Notes: generated by a model from the sequence alone, not told the origin. A DNA stretch of 64,000 nt from CG2-30-36-16 sp964372115 (GCA_964372115.1 CAYJPN010000002.1:62001-126000), one strand, 5' to 3'. Shown: positions 39,296-48,668, counted from the first letter of the stretch. A program made the numbers and translations.

Positions 39296-41962
39296 CTAAT
39301 CTTTACTGTCTAATATATTTGTAATCATCTCGCTTATAGTTTTTCGGTCGAATGGTTTTGAAAGATAATGAGAACAGCCTGCCGCTAAAAATTCTTGCTG
39401 GTCGCCCTCCAATGCATAAGCAGTAAGTGCAATTATAGGAACGATTTTATAACCGGGAATTTGTCTAATCGATTTTGTAACATCAAGCCCGCTCACACCG
39501 CGGTCTAGATTTATATCCATTAAAATAGCGTCGTAGATGTTTTCATTTACAAGTTTTATTGCCGCTTCAGCATCCTCGGCAAAATCCAGCAAGCATATTT
39601 TTTTTAAAAAAAGTCTTGTTATTTCTCGGCTGGCACGGTCGTTTTCAACAAGCAAGACTTTTTTAGTCAATACTAAATTTTCTTTTTGTTGCGATGGGGA
39701 GGCATTCTCCTTCATCTCATTTACCTTTGATGTTTTATATTCAATATAAAGAGGGAGTTTAACTGTAAACGTTGATCCAACCCCCTCATCACTTTCTACC
39801 ATAATATTGCCACCCATCAACTCAACAAATTTTTTGCTTATTGTTAAACCGAGTCCCGCACCTTCAAACTTTCTGTTTATTCCTTCACTCCCCTGCCTGA
39901 ATTCTTCAAATATTATCCGTTGCAAATCTTTTCTTATTCCAATCCCTGTATCAATTACTCTAATAATAGAAAAACCATTATCGCTCTTTAATTCTATTTT
40001 CACTCCCCCTTTAGTTGTAAACTTTATCGCATTACTCAAAAGGTTACTTAAAACCTCTTGAAGAATTTTCCCTTCCAAAAAACAAAACACTTCGCTATCC
40101 CCGGTATATTCAATGTAAAGGTTTCTTTTTTCAACCATTTTACTATACTGAGTTATTACAGACTTTATAATACTTTCAACGTTAACAATCTGTTCATCCA
40201 TCTCCATTTTGTTAGCTTCAAGTTTTGATAGATGAAGTATTAGATTTAACGTTTCCATCAGTCTGTTCCCGCTATCATAAAGATTGGATGCCATGTCTTT
40301 AAATTCTGTATCTTTCAATTCATAATATAAAATATCGGCATAACCAAGAATACCAACCATGGGTGTTCTAAGTTCATGGCTCATATTTGCAAGGAATGCG
40401 GATTTTAATTTATTTGCCGCTTCCGCCGCTTCCTTATTTTTTTTCAACTCAAGTACATTTTGTTTACGCTCGGATATATCCTGTTTTAGAGCTATATAAT
40501 GAGTTATTTCTTTTCCATCAATTCTGACGGGTGTAATTGTCATTTCCTCGGTGTAAAGATCGCCATTCTTCTTTTTGTTAATAATTTCTCCCTGCCAAAC
40601 TTTACCTGCTTTAACCTTGGACCACAATTCATGATAAAATTCTTTCTGCATTACCCCCGATTTAAGGATGTTTACATTTTTACCAATTAGCTCTTCATAC
40701 TCGTACCCTGTTAAAGTGGAAAATGAATGGTTCACCCAGATTATTGTTCCGGCATTGTTTGTAATTATTACGCCGTTGGCAGCCGATTGAAGCGCAACTG
40801 TTAGAAGATTAACATGTTCTTCCGATTTTTTCTTTTCTGTTATATCAGTAGCAATGCCCATTAATGCTATCGGCTTATCATCATTATCTTTAACAATTGA
40901 TGTTGAAAGATGGGCAAGAAATTCAACACCGTCTTTTCTTTTGTTCCAAATTTTTCCATCCCATCCCCCGGATAGGGTTGAAACACGTATATGTTCACCT
41001 AATCCCTCGGGATTTTTATCCGAGCGTACACCTTCAATTTTCCACCCTTCAATATCATCGTTTGTGTATCCGTACATTTTTAAAAATGCATCATTAACAA
41101 AAATTATTTTGTTATTCATATCAGTAACCGAAACAGCCTGTGTTATTCCCTTCAAGGCGTGCGCTAAAATTCGTAATTTTTCATTTGCGGATTTTGTTTC
41201 CGTAATATCCAGAAGCGAACCCATTAATGCCGGGCGGTTATTTAATATTGTTGTAGACCCGAGAACCTCCACTTCGCGCACTTCGCCGTTAGGTCGGCAA
41301 ATTCTAAAACCGTAATGAATTTTTTCCTTTATCCTAGAAATTCGCCTGTAGATATTTTCCAAAACCATTTGAAGGTCGTCGGGATGAATGAAATCTTTAA
41401 TTAATATCTCACTCAGAGGAATTTTATCTTCAATACCGAAAATTTTACGAAGTGCCGGGTTTGCATAGACTAATCTTTCATCCTGAATAAGATAAACGCC
41501 TACCAGCGATTCTTCAGACAGGGTTCGAAAATTAACGGCAAGTTTTTTATCGCTTATATCTTTCACCACTGCCATCAATAAAATAGCTTTATCAACTTCT
41601 AAAGATTTTAATGAAACTTCAGCATCAAATAACTCGCCGGTAGACTTTTTATGCAGCCACTCAAAAGTTATCGATCCCTTTTCATATGCTTTTTTTAACA
41701 GTTCTTTTACTTTATCAATTGATTTTTTTCCGTCAGGCTGGAATTCGGGAGAAAAAAAAACGGGAGACTTCTGAATAATCGCGTCTTCTTCGCAATTAAA
41801 CATTTGCAATGTTTTCTGATTGCATTCAATAAATAAATCGTCCTTCATTACAAAAATAGCATCGTTTGAATTATCAAAAATCCACTTATATTTTTGATAA
41901 GCACCATGGTTTGGATCGCTGAATGAATATGTGCTTGTATCGGACAAGTTATTGATCACCAA
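39296..41962 (-). CDS. Multi-PAS hybrid histidine kinase with C-terminal receiver
   Basis: 888 residues, no membrane segment. Four PAS/PAC units (about 20-130, 140-255, 265-380, 385-505; for example YKWIFDNSNDAIFVMKDDLF and LQSAANGVIITNNAGTIIWVN), HisKA with AFLANMSHELRTPMVGILGYAD, and HATPase_c with NLLSNAIKFTTKGG and GLGLTISKKFVELMGG. A receiver (about 770-885) follows with VLLVENDRASREI and the phospho-acceptor Asp in DAILMDINLDRGVSG. Convergent with the single receiver gene, 113 bp between stops. No Hpt protein is nearby to take the phosphate onward. Confidence 0.93.
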   Translation of the reverse strand: MVINNLSDTSTYSFSDPNHGAYQKYKWIFDNSNDAIFVMKDDLFIECNQKTLQMFNCEEDAIIQKSPVFFSPEFQPDGKKSIDKVKELLKKAYEKGSITFEWLHKKSTGELFDAEVSLKSLEVDKAILLMAVVKDISDKKLAVNFRTLSEESLVGVYLIQDERLVYANPALRKIFGIEDKIPLSEILIKDFIHPDDLQMVLENIYRRISRIKEKIHYGFRICRPNGEVREVEVLGSTTILNNRPALMGSLLDITETKSANEKLRILAHALKGITQAVSVTDMNNKIIFVNDAFLKMYGYTNDDIEGWKIEGVRSDKNPEGLGEHIRVSTLSGGWDGKIWNKRKDGVEFLAHLSTSIVKDNDDKPIALMGIATDITEKKKSEEHVNLLTVALQSAANGVIITNNAGTIIWVNHSFSTLTGYEYEELIGKNVNILKSGVMQKEFYHELWSKVKAGKVWQGEIINKKKNGDLYTEEMTITPVRIDGKEITHYIALKQDISERKQNVLELKKNKEAAEAANKLKSAFLANMSHELRTPMVGILGYADILYYELKDTEFKDMASNLYDSGNRLMETLNLILHLSKLEANKMEMDEQIVNVESIIKSVITQYSKMVEKRNLYIEYTGDSEVFCFLEGKILQEVLSNLLSNAIKFTTKGGVKIELKSDNGFSIIRVIDTGIGIRKDLQRIIFEEFRQGSEGINRKFEGAGLGLTISKKFVELMGGNIMVESDEGVGSTFTVKLPLYIEYKTSKVNEMKENASPSQQKENLVLTKKVLLVENDRASREITRLFLKKICLLDFAEDAEAAIKLVNENIYDAILMDINLDRGVSGLDVTKSIRQIPGYKIVPIIALTAYALEGDQQEFLAAGCSHYLSKPFDRKTISEMITNILDSKD

Positions 41963-42596
41963 ATGATTTAATTGTAAATACGATAACTTAGAAAGCCTTA
42001 AAATAGTATCCGGATACCCATTTTAAAACATAACTTATACATTATAATCGAAAAATATTACCAAAAATTAAATGCAAACAAAATTATTAAATCGGACAAT
42101 CAAAGATAACATTTTATACTTGAAAGTTAACTTCCATTAACTCTCTAACAGAATATCGAAAGGCAGTTTTTCTCCAAAAAACATGGCTGTTGGAATTTAC
42201 ATTTTTATTGTAAATAAATTTGGTGATTATTAAATAGCGCGGGAAACCGTAGGTTCAAAGCGGAAAGCATAAAGTTTAAAGTGAATTAGAATTTCAAAAC
42301 AAGAAAAATATATCGACATAAAAAATCCGTTAACCAACATACTAACGGATACATTTCAATGCCATAGGTAAAACTGAAAGGTTTAATGAAGCATAATTTT
42401 AATTAAACCGTTCGAGTCAAACTTTAAATCATAACCTATTCTTTTAAAATTCGTTAAATTCCTTAAACATTTTTATAGAGAAGAAATTACAAATAAAATT
42501 TATGTTCATATTTTATTAGAAGGTAAAAGGTATTTGTAGTATTTTAAGACCCTAAAAAATTAATTAGTAAATTAATCAACTAAATATGAGGCTTTT
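41963..42596. other. Intergenic region upstream of the catabolic cluster
   Basis: 634 bp, AT-rich, no credible gene. It contains one clear hairpin (ATCCGTTA/TAACGGAT, 42325-42350) followed by TTTTTT on the minus strand, a terminator facing away from the catabolic cluster with no annotated minus-strand gene upstream of it. Promoter elements for the cluster should lie in the last 150 bp, but I cannot assign them confidently. Confidence 0.45.
42325..42350 (-). terminator. Minus-strand intrinsic terminator without an obvious gene
   Basis: 8-bp perfect stem, 10-nt loop, six-T tail on the minus strand. It may insulate the hybrid kinase gene from antisense transcription, or end a small RNA encoded at about 42351-42590. 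Confidence 0.45.
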
Positions 42597-43349
42597 ATGT
42601 CTGTTGATTTGGAAAAAATTCTTCGTCCCATAGATACTCCGCTTCCAAAGTTTCCTGCGAAATATATGATGCTCGCTAACGGTCAAGAAATGGTTGTCCG
42701 TCAGGTTGAGCGCGACGAAATCCCCGATATCCTTCCCCACATTGAACCATTGATGCATGTTGAAAGAGATTTTTATCATATTGTAGCGGCGCGCTTATAC
42801 GCCGAGCTGCTGGCTTATTATACTCACCGCGTTCAAGATGAGTACGTTTTAATCGCACAAATAGAAGGCGAACTTTCCGCTATAGTGAACGGAAGAGTTG
42901 TCAGTCCCGATGTTGGTATGTCTTACCACACTTTTTCTTTACGGCGCGGACTAAGAGTTGGCGCCCATGCTTTTGCAACAAAGATGGAATATCATATGGA
43001 TATCCTAAAACAAAAAGAAGTTTTGATCGTTGCAGAGTCGGGTATTGGTTTTAGAAGATGGATGATTGAATATAATCTTGAAAAACGTTTTCATATTCCC
43101 CATGAATTAGGCGGATGTCCTTCATGGTCATTGACAAAAGAATTGTTTGAAAAAGCAAGACACTCATTAGTTGTAGGCAGACGTCCAGTTCCTGAACATC
43201 TACTTGAAAAAGCTAAAGCTGCAATTTTACCACCTTCTGATCCTCCAAAAGAACCTGAAGATTTATTAGCTGCAACGCGCTCTATGCTTGATTCAACGGC
43301 GACATCGCTTATAGAAATGAAAAGACAGTTAGGAGAGAAAGTAAAATGA
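42597..43349 (+). CDS. Unidentified first gene of the catabolic cluster
   Basis: 250 residues, TGAGG upstream of the ATG. I do not recognise the family with confidence. Residues about 25-180 have a GNAT-like alternation (EMVVRQVERDEIPDILPHIEPL, YVLIAQIEGELSAIVNGR, RGLRVGAHAFATKMEYHM, VLIVAESGIGFRRWMIEYN), suggesting an acyltransferase-like fold, but the pantetheine loop is not clear. A proline-rich linker and a C-terminal helix (about 195-250) follow. It overlaps the thiolase gene by 4 bp, so the two products are probably made together. Confidence 0.55.
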   Translation: MSVDLEKILRPIDTPLPKFPAKYMMLANGQEMVVRQVERDEIPDILPHIEPLMHVERDFYHIVAARLYAELLAYYTHRVQDEYVLIAQIEGELSAIVNGRVVSPDVGMSYHTFSLRRGLRVGAHAFATKMEYHMDILKQKEVLIVAESGIGFRRWMIEYNLEKRFHIPHELGGCPSWSLTKELFEKARHSLVVGRRPVPEHLLEKAKAAILPPSDPPKEPEDLLAATRSMLDSTATSLIEMKRQLGEKVK

Positions 43350-44518
43350 GAGAAGTTTATGTTGCCGGAATAGGCATTACAAGTTTTACTCGCTTAGAAT
43401 ACCCGCTTGTCGAAATTGCTGCGTATCCCGGTTTAATGGCATTACGCGATAGCGGACTAAAAAAAGTTGATCATGTTTATGTTGCCAATATGGGCGGCGG
43501 AAGAATAAACGGACAAACTGGATTAGCAAGCGCTGTGGTTGACCACATGAGCCTTACACCTGCCGGCGCTGAAACCATTGAGAACGGACCGGCTTCAGGA
43601 GCATCTGCGATCAAGCAAGGCTATATGGCAATTGCATCCGGTATGCACGATGTTGTTATGGTTATAGGCGCTGAAAGAATGCGCGAAGCTAATCCGCTTG
43701 AAGCAACCGATTTTGTTGCTACCTTAACTCATCCGCAAGCAGAATATATTTACGGTGTAACGCTTCCGGCTCTTGCTGGAATGTTCACCAGACTTTATAT
43801 GGAAAAGTACGGCGTAACCTCGCGCCACCTCGCGATGGTCGCGGTTAAAAATCATAAAAATGCTATGGATAATTTTTTTGCGCATTTGCATGAAGAAGTT
43901 ACAATTGAAGGAATTCTTGATTCTCCCGAAGCCTCAACAAATAATCCTTACGTTGCAGACCCCTTAAGATTTTATGATGTGTGCCCGGTATCCGACGGCG
44001 GAGCATGTTTAATTCTTGCAACAGCAGAAGTGATGAAAAAAATAAACAAACCGATGATTCGCCTTGCCGGTATTGGGCAAGCTACCGATACACATTGCGT
44101 TCACGAAAGAAAGGACCCGACCGAACTTCTTGCAGTAAGAGAAGCTGCGCGCCAATCATTTAAAATGGCGGGAGTAAAACCTTCGGATGTAAGTGTCGCT
44201 GAATTACATGACGCATTTACAATTCTTGAAATTGCCGAAAGTGAAGAAGTTGGTTTCTTCAAAAAAGGAGAAGGACATCTTGCTCTTGAAAGAGGCGAAA
44301 CACAAATCGGCGGAAAAATTCCTATCAATCCTTCTGGCGGATTAAAAGCAAAAGGACATCCGGTTGGCGCTACCGGCGTAGGTCAAGCGCACGAAATCGT
44401 TTTACAATTACGCGGCGAAGCCGGAAAGCGGCAAGTAAAAAATGCCAAAGTCGGTTTCACCTGTAATTTTGGCGGCTTCGGTAACAATGTTGTATGTCTA
44501 ACTTTTATAAAGGAATAA
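43346..44518 (+). CDS. Thiolase-superfamily protein lacking the nucleophilic cysteine
   Basis: 390 residues of the SCP2/archaeal-thiolase branch: REVYVAGIGITSFTR, NMGGGRINGQTG, VVMVIGAERM, FYDVCPVSDGGACLIL, AELHDAFTILE, NPSGGLKAKGHPVGATGVGQ (the catalytic His loop) and FTCNFGGFGNNVVC. The site that normally reads A-C-A-S-G, with the acyl-accepting Cys, reads GPASG here, placing P82 (codon 43589-43591) at the nucleophile. Ordinary thiolysis is therefore unlikely; it may bind an acyl-CoA or do different chemistry. With the DUF35 protein encoded 4 bp downstream it resembles thiolase-DUF35 complexes such as BbsAB of anaerobic toluene degradation. Confidence 0.85.
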   Translation: MREVYVAGIGITSFTRLEYPLVEIAAYPGLMALRDSGLKKVDHVYVANMGGGRINGQTGLASAVVDHMSLTPAGAETIENGPASGASAIKQGYMAIASGMHDVVMVIGAERMREANPLEATDFVATLTHPQAEYIYGVTLPALAGMFTRLYMEKYGVTSRHLAMVAVKNHKNAMDNFFAHLHEEVTIEGILDSPEASTNNPYVADPLRFYDVCPVSDGGACLILATAEVMKKINKPMIRLAGIGQATDTHCVHERKDPTELLAVREAARQSFKMAGVKPSDVSVAELHDAFTILEIAESEEVGFFKKGEGHLALERGETQIGGKIPINPSGGLKAKGHPVGATGVGQAHEIVLQLRGEAGKRQVKNAKVGFTCNFGGFGNNVVCLTFIKE

Positions 44519-44522
44519 GAAA

Positions 44523-44870
44523 ATGGAATTAAATATCTATGCATACAAATGTAAAAGATGTGGACAGCTTCATTATCCCTACAAAACTATTTGTAAAAAA
44601 TGCGGAGAGAATGATCACAACGAGTTTGATATAACCCCACTTCCTAAAACTGGAAAACTTTTAACGTTTACAACTCTCTATACTTTGCCTTCCGATTATG
44701 AAGTTGTTACTTTAGCTCTCGGAATTGTTGAACTTGAAGACGGAAATAGAATTACCGGACAGTTAGACATTAAAAATCCTAAGATCGGGATGAAGGTAAA
44801 AGGAAAAGTTGAAGTAGTTCGAAAAGATTTATATAAAAAACATTTGGGAATGATTTTCTATAAAGCATGA
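44523..44870 (+). CDS. DUF35 Zn-ribbon/OB-fold acyl-CoA-associated protein
   Basis: 115 residues. N-terminal rubredoxin-like zinc ribbon with two pairs of Cys (YKCKRCGQLHYP, TICKKCGEN) and a C-terminal OB fold (GKLLTFTTLYTLPSDYEVVTLALGIVELEDG, ITGQLDI, GMKVKGKVEVV). DUF35 proteins bind CoA or partner with thiolases. Its position directly after the thiolase-like gene supports a two-subunit complex. It overlaps the next gene by 4 bp. Confidence 0.9.
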   Translation: MELNIYAYKCKRCGQLHYPYKTICKKCGENDHNEFDITPLPKTGKLLTFTTLYTLPSDYEVVTLALGIVELEDGNRITGQLDIKNPKIGMKVKGKVEVVRKDLYKKHLGMIFYKA

Positions 44871-45691
44871 TAAAGATAGTAAGCTTTGGCGATCATTTAG
44901 AAGCCGGGGTTTATAATGTACATTCTCGTTTTAAAGAAGTTATAAATTTTAATTGCGGGAATTATTTTACTTTTATCGTCAACAGCTCTATCGGTGGAGG
45001 TCCATTCAATATTGTTGTTGACGATGTTAATTTAAAAGAGCTGGGAAGGCTGATTATCACCGAAGATCATGTTCAATTGAATGATGAAAAAATATTATTT
45101 AAATCGACAAGGAAATATAATTCTGAAATAGAGGCGTTAAACATTGACGAAAATAGGTTTAAGTTGAATCTAAGTTCTTTTGAAAATGCGCTCAATGAAA
45201 ACTCACCTGATAAAAGTTTATGCTTTTTGTTGGATGAAGGGAGAAAAAAGAATTTCGAATCTTCTTTTGAAATTGAATTTGTAAAAAGGTTTAATTTAGC
45301 TGCCGAATATTTTGCTTCTTCGAATTATGTAGAAGGAACAAAATTGATCAAAGGCGTCGGTTTCGGACTTACGCCAAGCGGAGATGATTTTATCTCCGGA
45401 TTTTTAATAGCACTTAATCTATGTCAAAAGATTTACAAGGTTGATTATTCTTTTTCGATTGATAATATTTACAAAGCTGCAAAAGGTAACAACATATTTA
45501 CAAATGTCTTTCTGCATGCGGCAAAGAATGGTCTCATGTTTGAGAAGTTTAAAAATTTACTTCACTCAATTTTGCACTTCGGTCAAAATGAGATTATAGA
45601 ACATACACGTACTTTGATTTCCTTTGGTGAAACTTCCGGGGCGGATCAAGGTGTCGGGTTTTTATTCGGAATAAAAAGGAATTTAAAATGA
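44867..45691 (+). CDS. DUF2877 protein (AllH-like)
   Basis: 274 residues. DUF2877 landmarks: NSSIGGGPFNIVV, LIKGVGFGLTPSGDDFISGFLIAL, and GETSGADQGVGFLFGI near the C-terminus. In Escherichia coli the DUF2877 protein AllH (YlbF) works with FdrA/AllF and the DUF1116 protein AllG as oxamate carbamoyltransferase in allantoin breakdown. All three are adjacent here in the order H-F-G, with 4-bp overlap into the fdrA-like gene. Confidence 0.85.
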   Translation: MIKIVSFGDHLEAGVYNVHSRFKEVINFNCGNYFTFIVNSSIGGGPFNIVVDDVNLKELGRLIITEDHVQLNDEKILFKSTRKYNSEIEALNIDENRFKLNLSSFENALNENSPDKSLCFLLDEGRKKNFESSFEIEFVKRFNLAAEYFASSNYVEGTKLIKGVGFGLTPSGDDFISGFLIALNLCQKIYKVDYSFSIDNIYKAAKGNNIFTNVFLHAAKNGLMFEKFKNLLHSILHFGQNEIIEHTRTLISFGETSGADQGVGFLFGIKRNLK

Positions 45692-47253
45692 TAGTTACAG
45701 GAATCCTGAAAAAAGGCGAATACTTCGATTCTGTATCATTAATGTTGGTTGCGAAAAAGATCAGCGAGTTTGATATTGTATTAGATTCCGCCGCGGTTAT
45801 TGGAACACCGGAAAATAAATCAATTCTTCAATCATCCGGTTTGCTTACCAGCGAACTTCAAAGCGCCGGCGATATGGATCTGATGATTGCCTACAAATGC
45901 AAAACACAAGACGAATCTGATCTGATTTCCCAAAAGATAAATGAATTATTAAAGAGGTCCGACAAGACAGATAATGCTTCCGGAGGAGTTAAACCTTCAA
46001 GCATTGAATCCGCTATAAAAGTTCTTCCGGGCGCAAATCTTGTTATGATTTCCGTCGCCGGTAAATACGCCGGTGATGAGGCAATGAAAGCTTTAACCAA
46101 GGGCTTAAATGTTATGCTCTTCTCCGATAATGTTTCAATCGAAAAAGAAATTGAATTAAAAAAATTAGCAAAAGAAAAAGGACTATTGGTAATGGGTCCT
46201 GACTGCGGAACCGCAATTATCAACGGCCTGCCGCTTGCTTTTGCAAATGTTGTTAATCGCGGAAATATCGGCATAGTTGCGGCATCGGGAACAGGCTTAC
46301 AAGAAGTAAGTTGTCTAATTTCAAATTCGGGATGCGGAATATCTCAAGCCATCGGTACCGGTGGGCGCGATGTAAAAAAAGCTGTTGGCGGAATTATGTT
46401 TCTTGAAGGAATTAAAGTTCTTGCCGAAGATAAAAATACCGATGTATTACTTTTAGTTTCCAAACCGCCGGCTAATGAAGTAATAGTTAAAATTGTCGAA
46501 CTTGTCAAAGATATTGAGAAGCCTGTTGTGGGTGTATTTTTAAATGCTTCAAGTGAATTATTGAAAAACAGTAACATTACTTTTGCAAAAACTCTTGAGG
46601 AAGGTGCTATGCTGGCTGTTGCACATTCGCAAAAGGAAAATATAGAAGAAGTTGTTCTCGATATAAATAAACGCGAACTTGAATTGAAAGAAATTGCGGA
46701 AAAAGAATCAGCAAAGTTGAACCCTGAACAAAAATATTTACGCGCGCTTTTCAGCGGCGGTACTTTCTGCGACGAGACACAAATGTTTTTCCAGAATATG
46801 CCGGCAGATGTTTTTTCAAACACTCCGGTTGGAGACGTTAAGAAAATAAAAGATGCCTGGAAAAGCGAGAAGCATACTATCATCGATCTTGGGGACGATG
46901 AATTTACTGTTGGAAAACCGCACCCGATGATTGATTACTCAACAAGGGACAAAAGAATACTTACCGAAGCGAACGACTCCGAAACCGCTGTTATTCTTTT
47001 TGATGTTGTTTTGGGTTATGGCGCTAATTTGAACCCTCTTGCCGAAATTATTCCGGTACTACAAGAAGTAAAAAAAATAATTTCGCAACAGAAAAAATAT
47101 TTACCGGTAATTTGTTCTGTAACAGGAACCGTGAAAGACCCACAAAACAGAAGCAAGGTTGCAGCAGCCCTGGCATCTGAAGGAGCGCTTGTGTTAGAAT
47201 CAAATGCTGCCGCAAGTAAACTTGCTAAGTTTATAATTGAAAAGAAGAGATAA
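45688..47253 (+). CDS. fdrA: FdrA-family acyl/carbamoyl transferase subunit (AllF-like)
   Basis: 521 residues. FdrA proteins have two succinyl-CoA-synthetase-like domains. Here the N-terminal half contains VMISVAGKYAGDEAMKAL, GLLVMGPDCGTAIINGLPLAFANVV, GIVAASGTGLQEVSCLI and GTGGRDVKKAVGG; the second half has RALFSGGTFCDETQ, GKPHPMIDYSTRDKRI and VILFDVVLGYGANLNPL. The family is linked to carbamoyl- or acyl-phosphate/CoA chemistry. Coupled to the DUF2877 gene (4-bp overlap) and followed after 3 bp by the DUF1116 gene, as in allantoin loci. No carbamate kinase gene is present in this cluster. Confidence 0.9.
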   Translation: MIVTGILKKGEYFDSVSLMLVAKKISEFDIVLDSAAVIGTPENKSILQSSGLLTSELQSAGDMDLMIAYKCKTQDESDLISQKINELLKRSDKTDNASGGVKPSSIESAIKVLPGANLVMISVAGKYAGDEAMKALTKGLNVMLFSDNVSIEKEIELKKLAKEKGLLVMGPDCGTAIINGLPLAFANVVNRGNIGIVAASGTGLQEVSCLISNSGCGISQAIGTGGRDVKKAVGGIMFLEGIKVLAEDKNTDVLLLVSKPPANEVIVKIVELVKDIEKPVVGVFLNASSELLKNSNITFAKTLEEGAMLAVAHSQKENIEEVVLDINKRELELKEIAEKESAKLNPEQKYLRALFSGGTFCDETQMFFQNMPADVFSNTPVGDVKKIKDAWKSEKHTIIDLGDDEFTVGKPHPMIDYSTRDKRILTEANDSETAVILFDVVLGYGANLNPLAEIIPVLQEVKKIISQQKKYLPVICSVTGTVKDPQNRSKVAAALASEGALVLESNAAASKLAKFIIEKKR

Positions 47254-47256
47254 AAA

Positions 47257-48657
47257 ATGAATAAACTTTTTGAAAATGAGCTGAAAGTAATTAATGTTGG
47301 ATTAAAATCATTTAAAGAAACTCTTGACGAACAAAAGGTCCCGTCAATTCAAGTTGATTGGAAACCGCCGATAATTTCCGACCCGTTACTTTTTGATCTA
47401 ATTAGAAAAAACTCTGAGAAAATAGAAATTGCTAATCTCGAAGCGATGAAGAGAATATTAAGCAGTAAACCTTTTTTAATTGGAATGGGAAAAGCGATTG
47501 ACGTAATTCCCGGGATGAAAAAAAATCTTCTGCTTCATGCGGGCTGTCCGGTAGCCTGGGATAAAATGTGCGGACCGATGAGAGGCGCAGTAATCGGAGC
47601 GTTAATTTATGAAGGTTTTGCAAAATCTTTTGACGAAGCGGAAAAAGTTGCTGCTTCCGGCGAGATAGAATTTTCTCCTTGTCACGAACACGCTACAGTC
47701 GGACCAATGGCTGGAATTGTTTCTCCATCCATGCCCGTTTTTATTTTAGAAAATGAAGAGTTTGGGAATAAAGCATTTTGCACAATGAATGAAGGACTCG
47801 GAAAAGTTCTTCGTTACGGCGCTTACGATGAAAGTGTTATCGAAAGATTACACTGGATGGAGAGTATCCTTTATCCATCTCTTAAAAAGGCGATTGAAAA
47901 AATAGGGAAGATCGATCTTAAAAATATTATTGCACAAGCCCTCCATATGGGAGATGAAGTTCATAACCGCAACCGCGCCGCAACTTCTCTTCTCTACAGA
48001 ACTCTTGCCCCTGAAATTGTAAATCAAAATGAAAAGGAAAATGCGATCAGTGTTTTAAATTTCATAAACAGCAACGATCATTTCTTTTTAAATCTTTCAA
48101 TGGGAGTTGCAAAGGTTTCTTTAGATGCAGCCCGGAATATTGAGAATAGCAGCATCGTGGTTGTTATGTCGCGCAACGGAACCGAGTTTGGAATTCAATT
48201 ATCGGGCACCTGGGATGAATGGTTTACCGGCGATTCTCTGATTCCGGATGCTTTGTATTTTACCGGATACACAAAGGAAGATGCGAACCCGGACATTGGT
48301 GACAGTTCAATTACAGAAACCAACGGACTCGGTGGTTTTGCAATTGCCGCGTCGCCTGCGATCGTGCAGTTTGTCGGCGGAAGTACGAACGACGCCGTCA
48401 ATTATACGCTGAAGATGTATGAGATAACAGCCGCGGAAAATAATATTTATAAAATACCGTATCTTAACTTCCGCGGTACGCCAACCGGAATTGATGTAAT
48501 AAAAGTTATTGAAAAAAATGTATTACCGTTTATCGATACAGGCGTTGCGCACAAAAATGCCGGCATCGGACAAATAGGCGCCGGAGTATTGGAAGCCCCG
48601 GTTGAACCATTTAAAAAAGCAATCATCGGTTTTGCAAATCAACTAAAAAATAATTAG
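47257..48657 (+). CDS. DUF1116 protein (AllG-like)
   Basis: 466 residues. DUF1116 landmarks: NEKVINV-type start (ELKVINVGLKSFKETL), VDWKPP, HAGCPVAWDKMCGPMRGAVIGALIYEG, FSPCHEHATVGPMAGIVSPSMPVF, FCTMNEGLGKVLRYGAY, and VMSRNGTEFGIQLSGTWDEWFT. Third member of the oxamate-carbamoyltransferase-like trio. Conserved Cys and His residues in CGPMRG and CHEHATVGP are candidates for the active site. Confidence 0.9.
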   Translation: MNKLFENELKVINVGLKSFKETLDEQKVPSIQVDWKPPIISDPLLFDLIRKNSEKIEIANLEAMKRILSSKPFLIGMGKAIDVIPGMKKNLLLHAGCPVAWDKMCGPMRGAVIGALIYEGFAKSFDEAEKVAASGEIEFSPCHEHATVGPMAGIVSPSMPVFILENEEFGNKAFCTMNEGLGKVLRYGAYDESVIERLHWMESILYPSLKKAIEKIGKIDLKNIIAQALHMGDEVHNRNRAATSLLYRTLAPEIVNQNEKENAISVLNFINSNDHFFLNLSMGVAKVSLDAARNIENSSIVVVMSRNGTEFGIQLSGTWDEWFTGDSLIPDALYFTGYTKEDANPDIGDSSITETNGLGGFAIAASPAIVQFVGGSTNDAVNYTLKMYEITAAENNIYKIPYLNFRGTPTGIDVIKVIEKNVLPFIDTGVAHKNAGIGQIGAGVLEAPVEPFKKAIIGFANQLKNN

Positions 48658-48668
48658 GAGAATAAGAA

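Noticed and set aside
40854..41315. 153-codon plus-strand frame inside the hybrid kinase
   Set aside because: Antisense shadow of PAS domain coding sequence; no ribosome site or domain.
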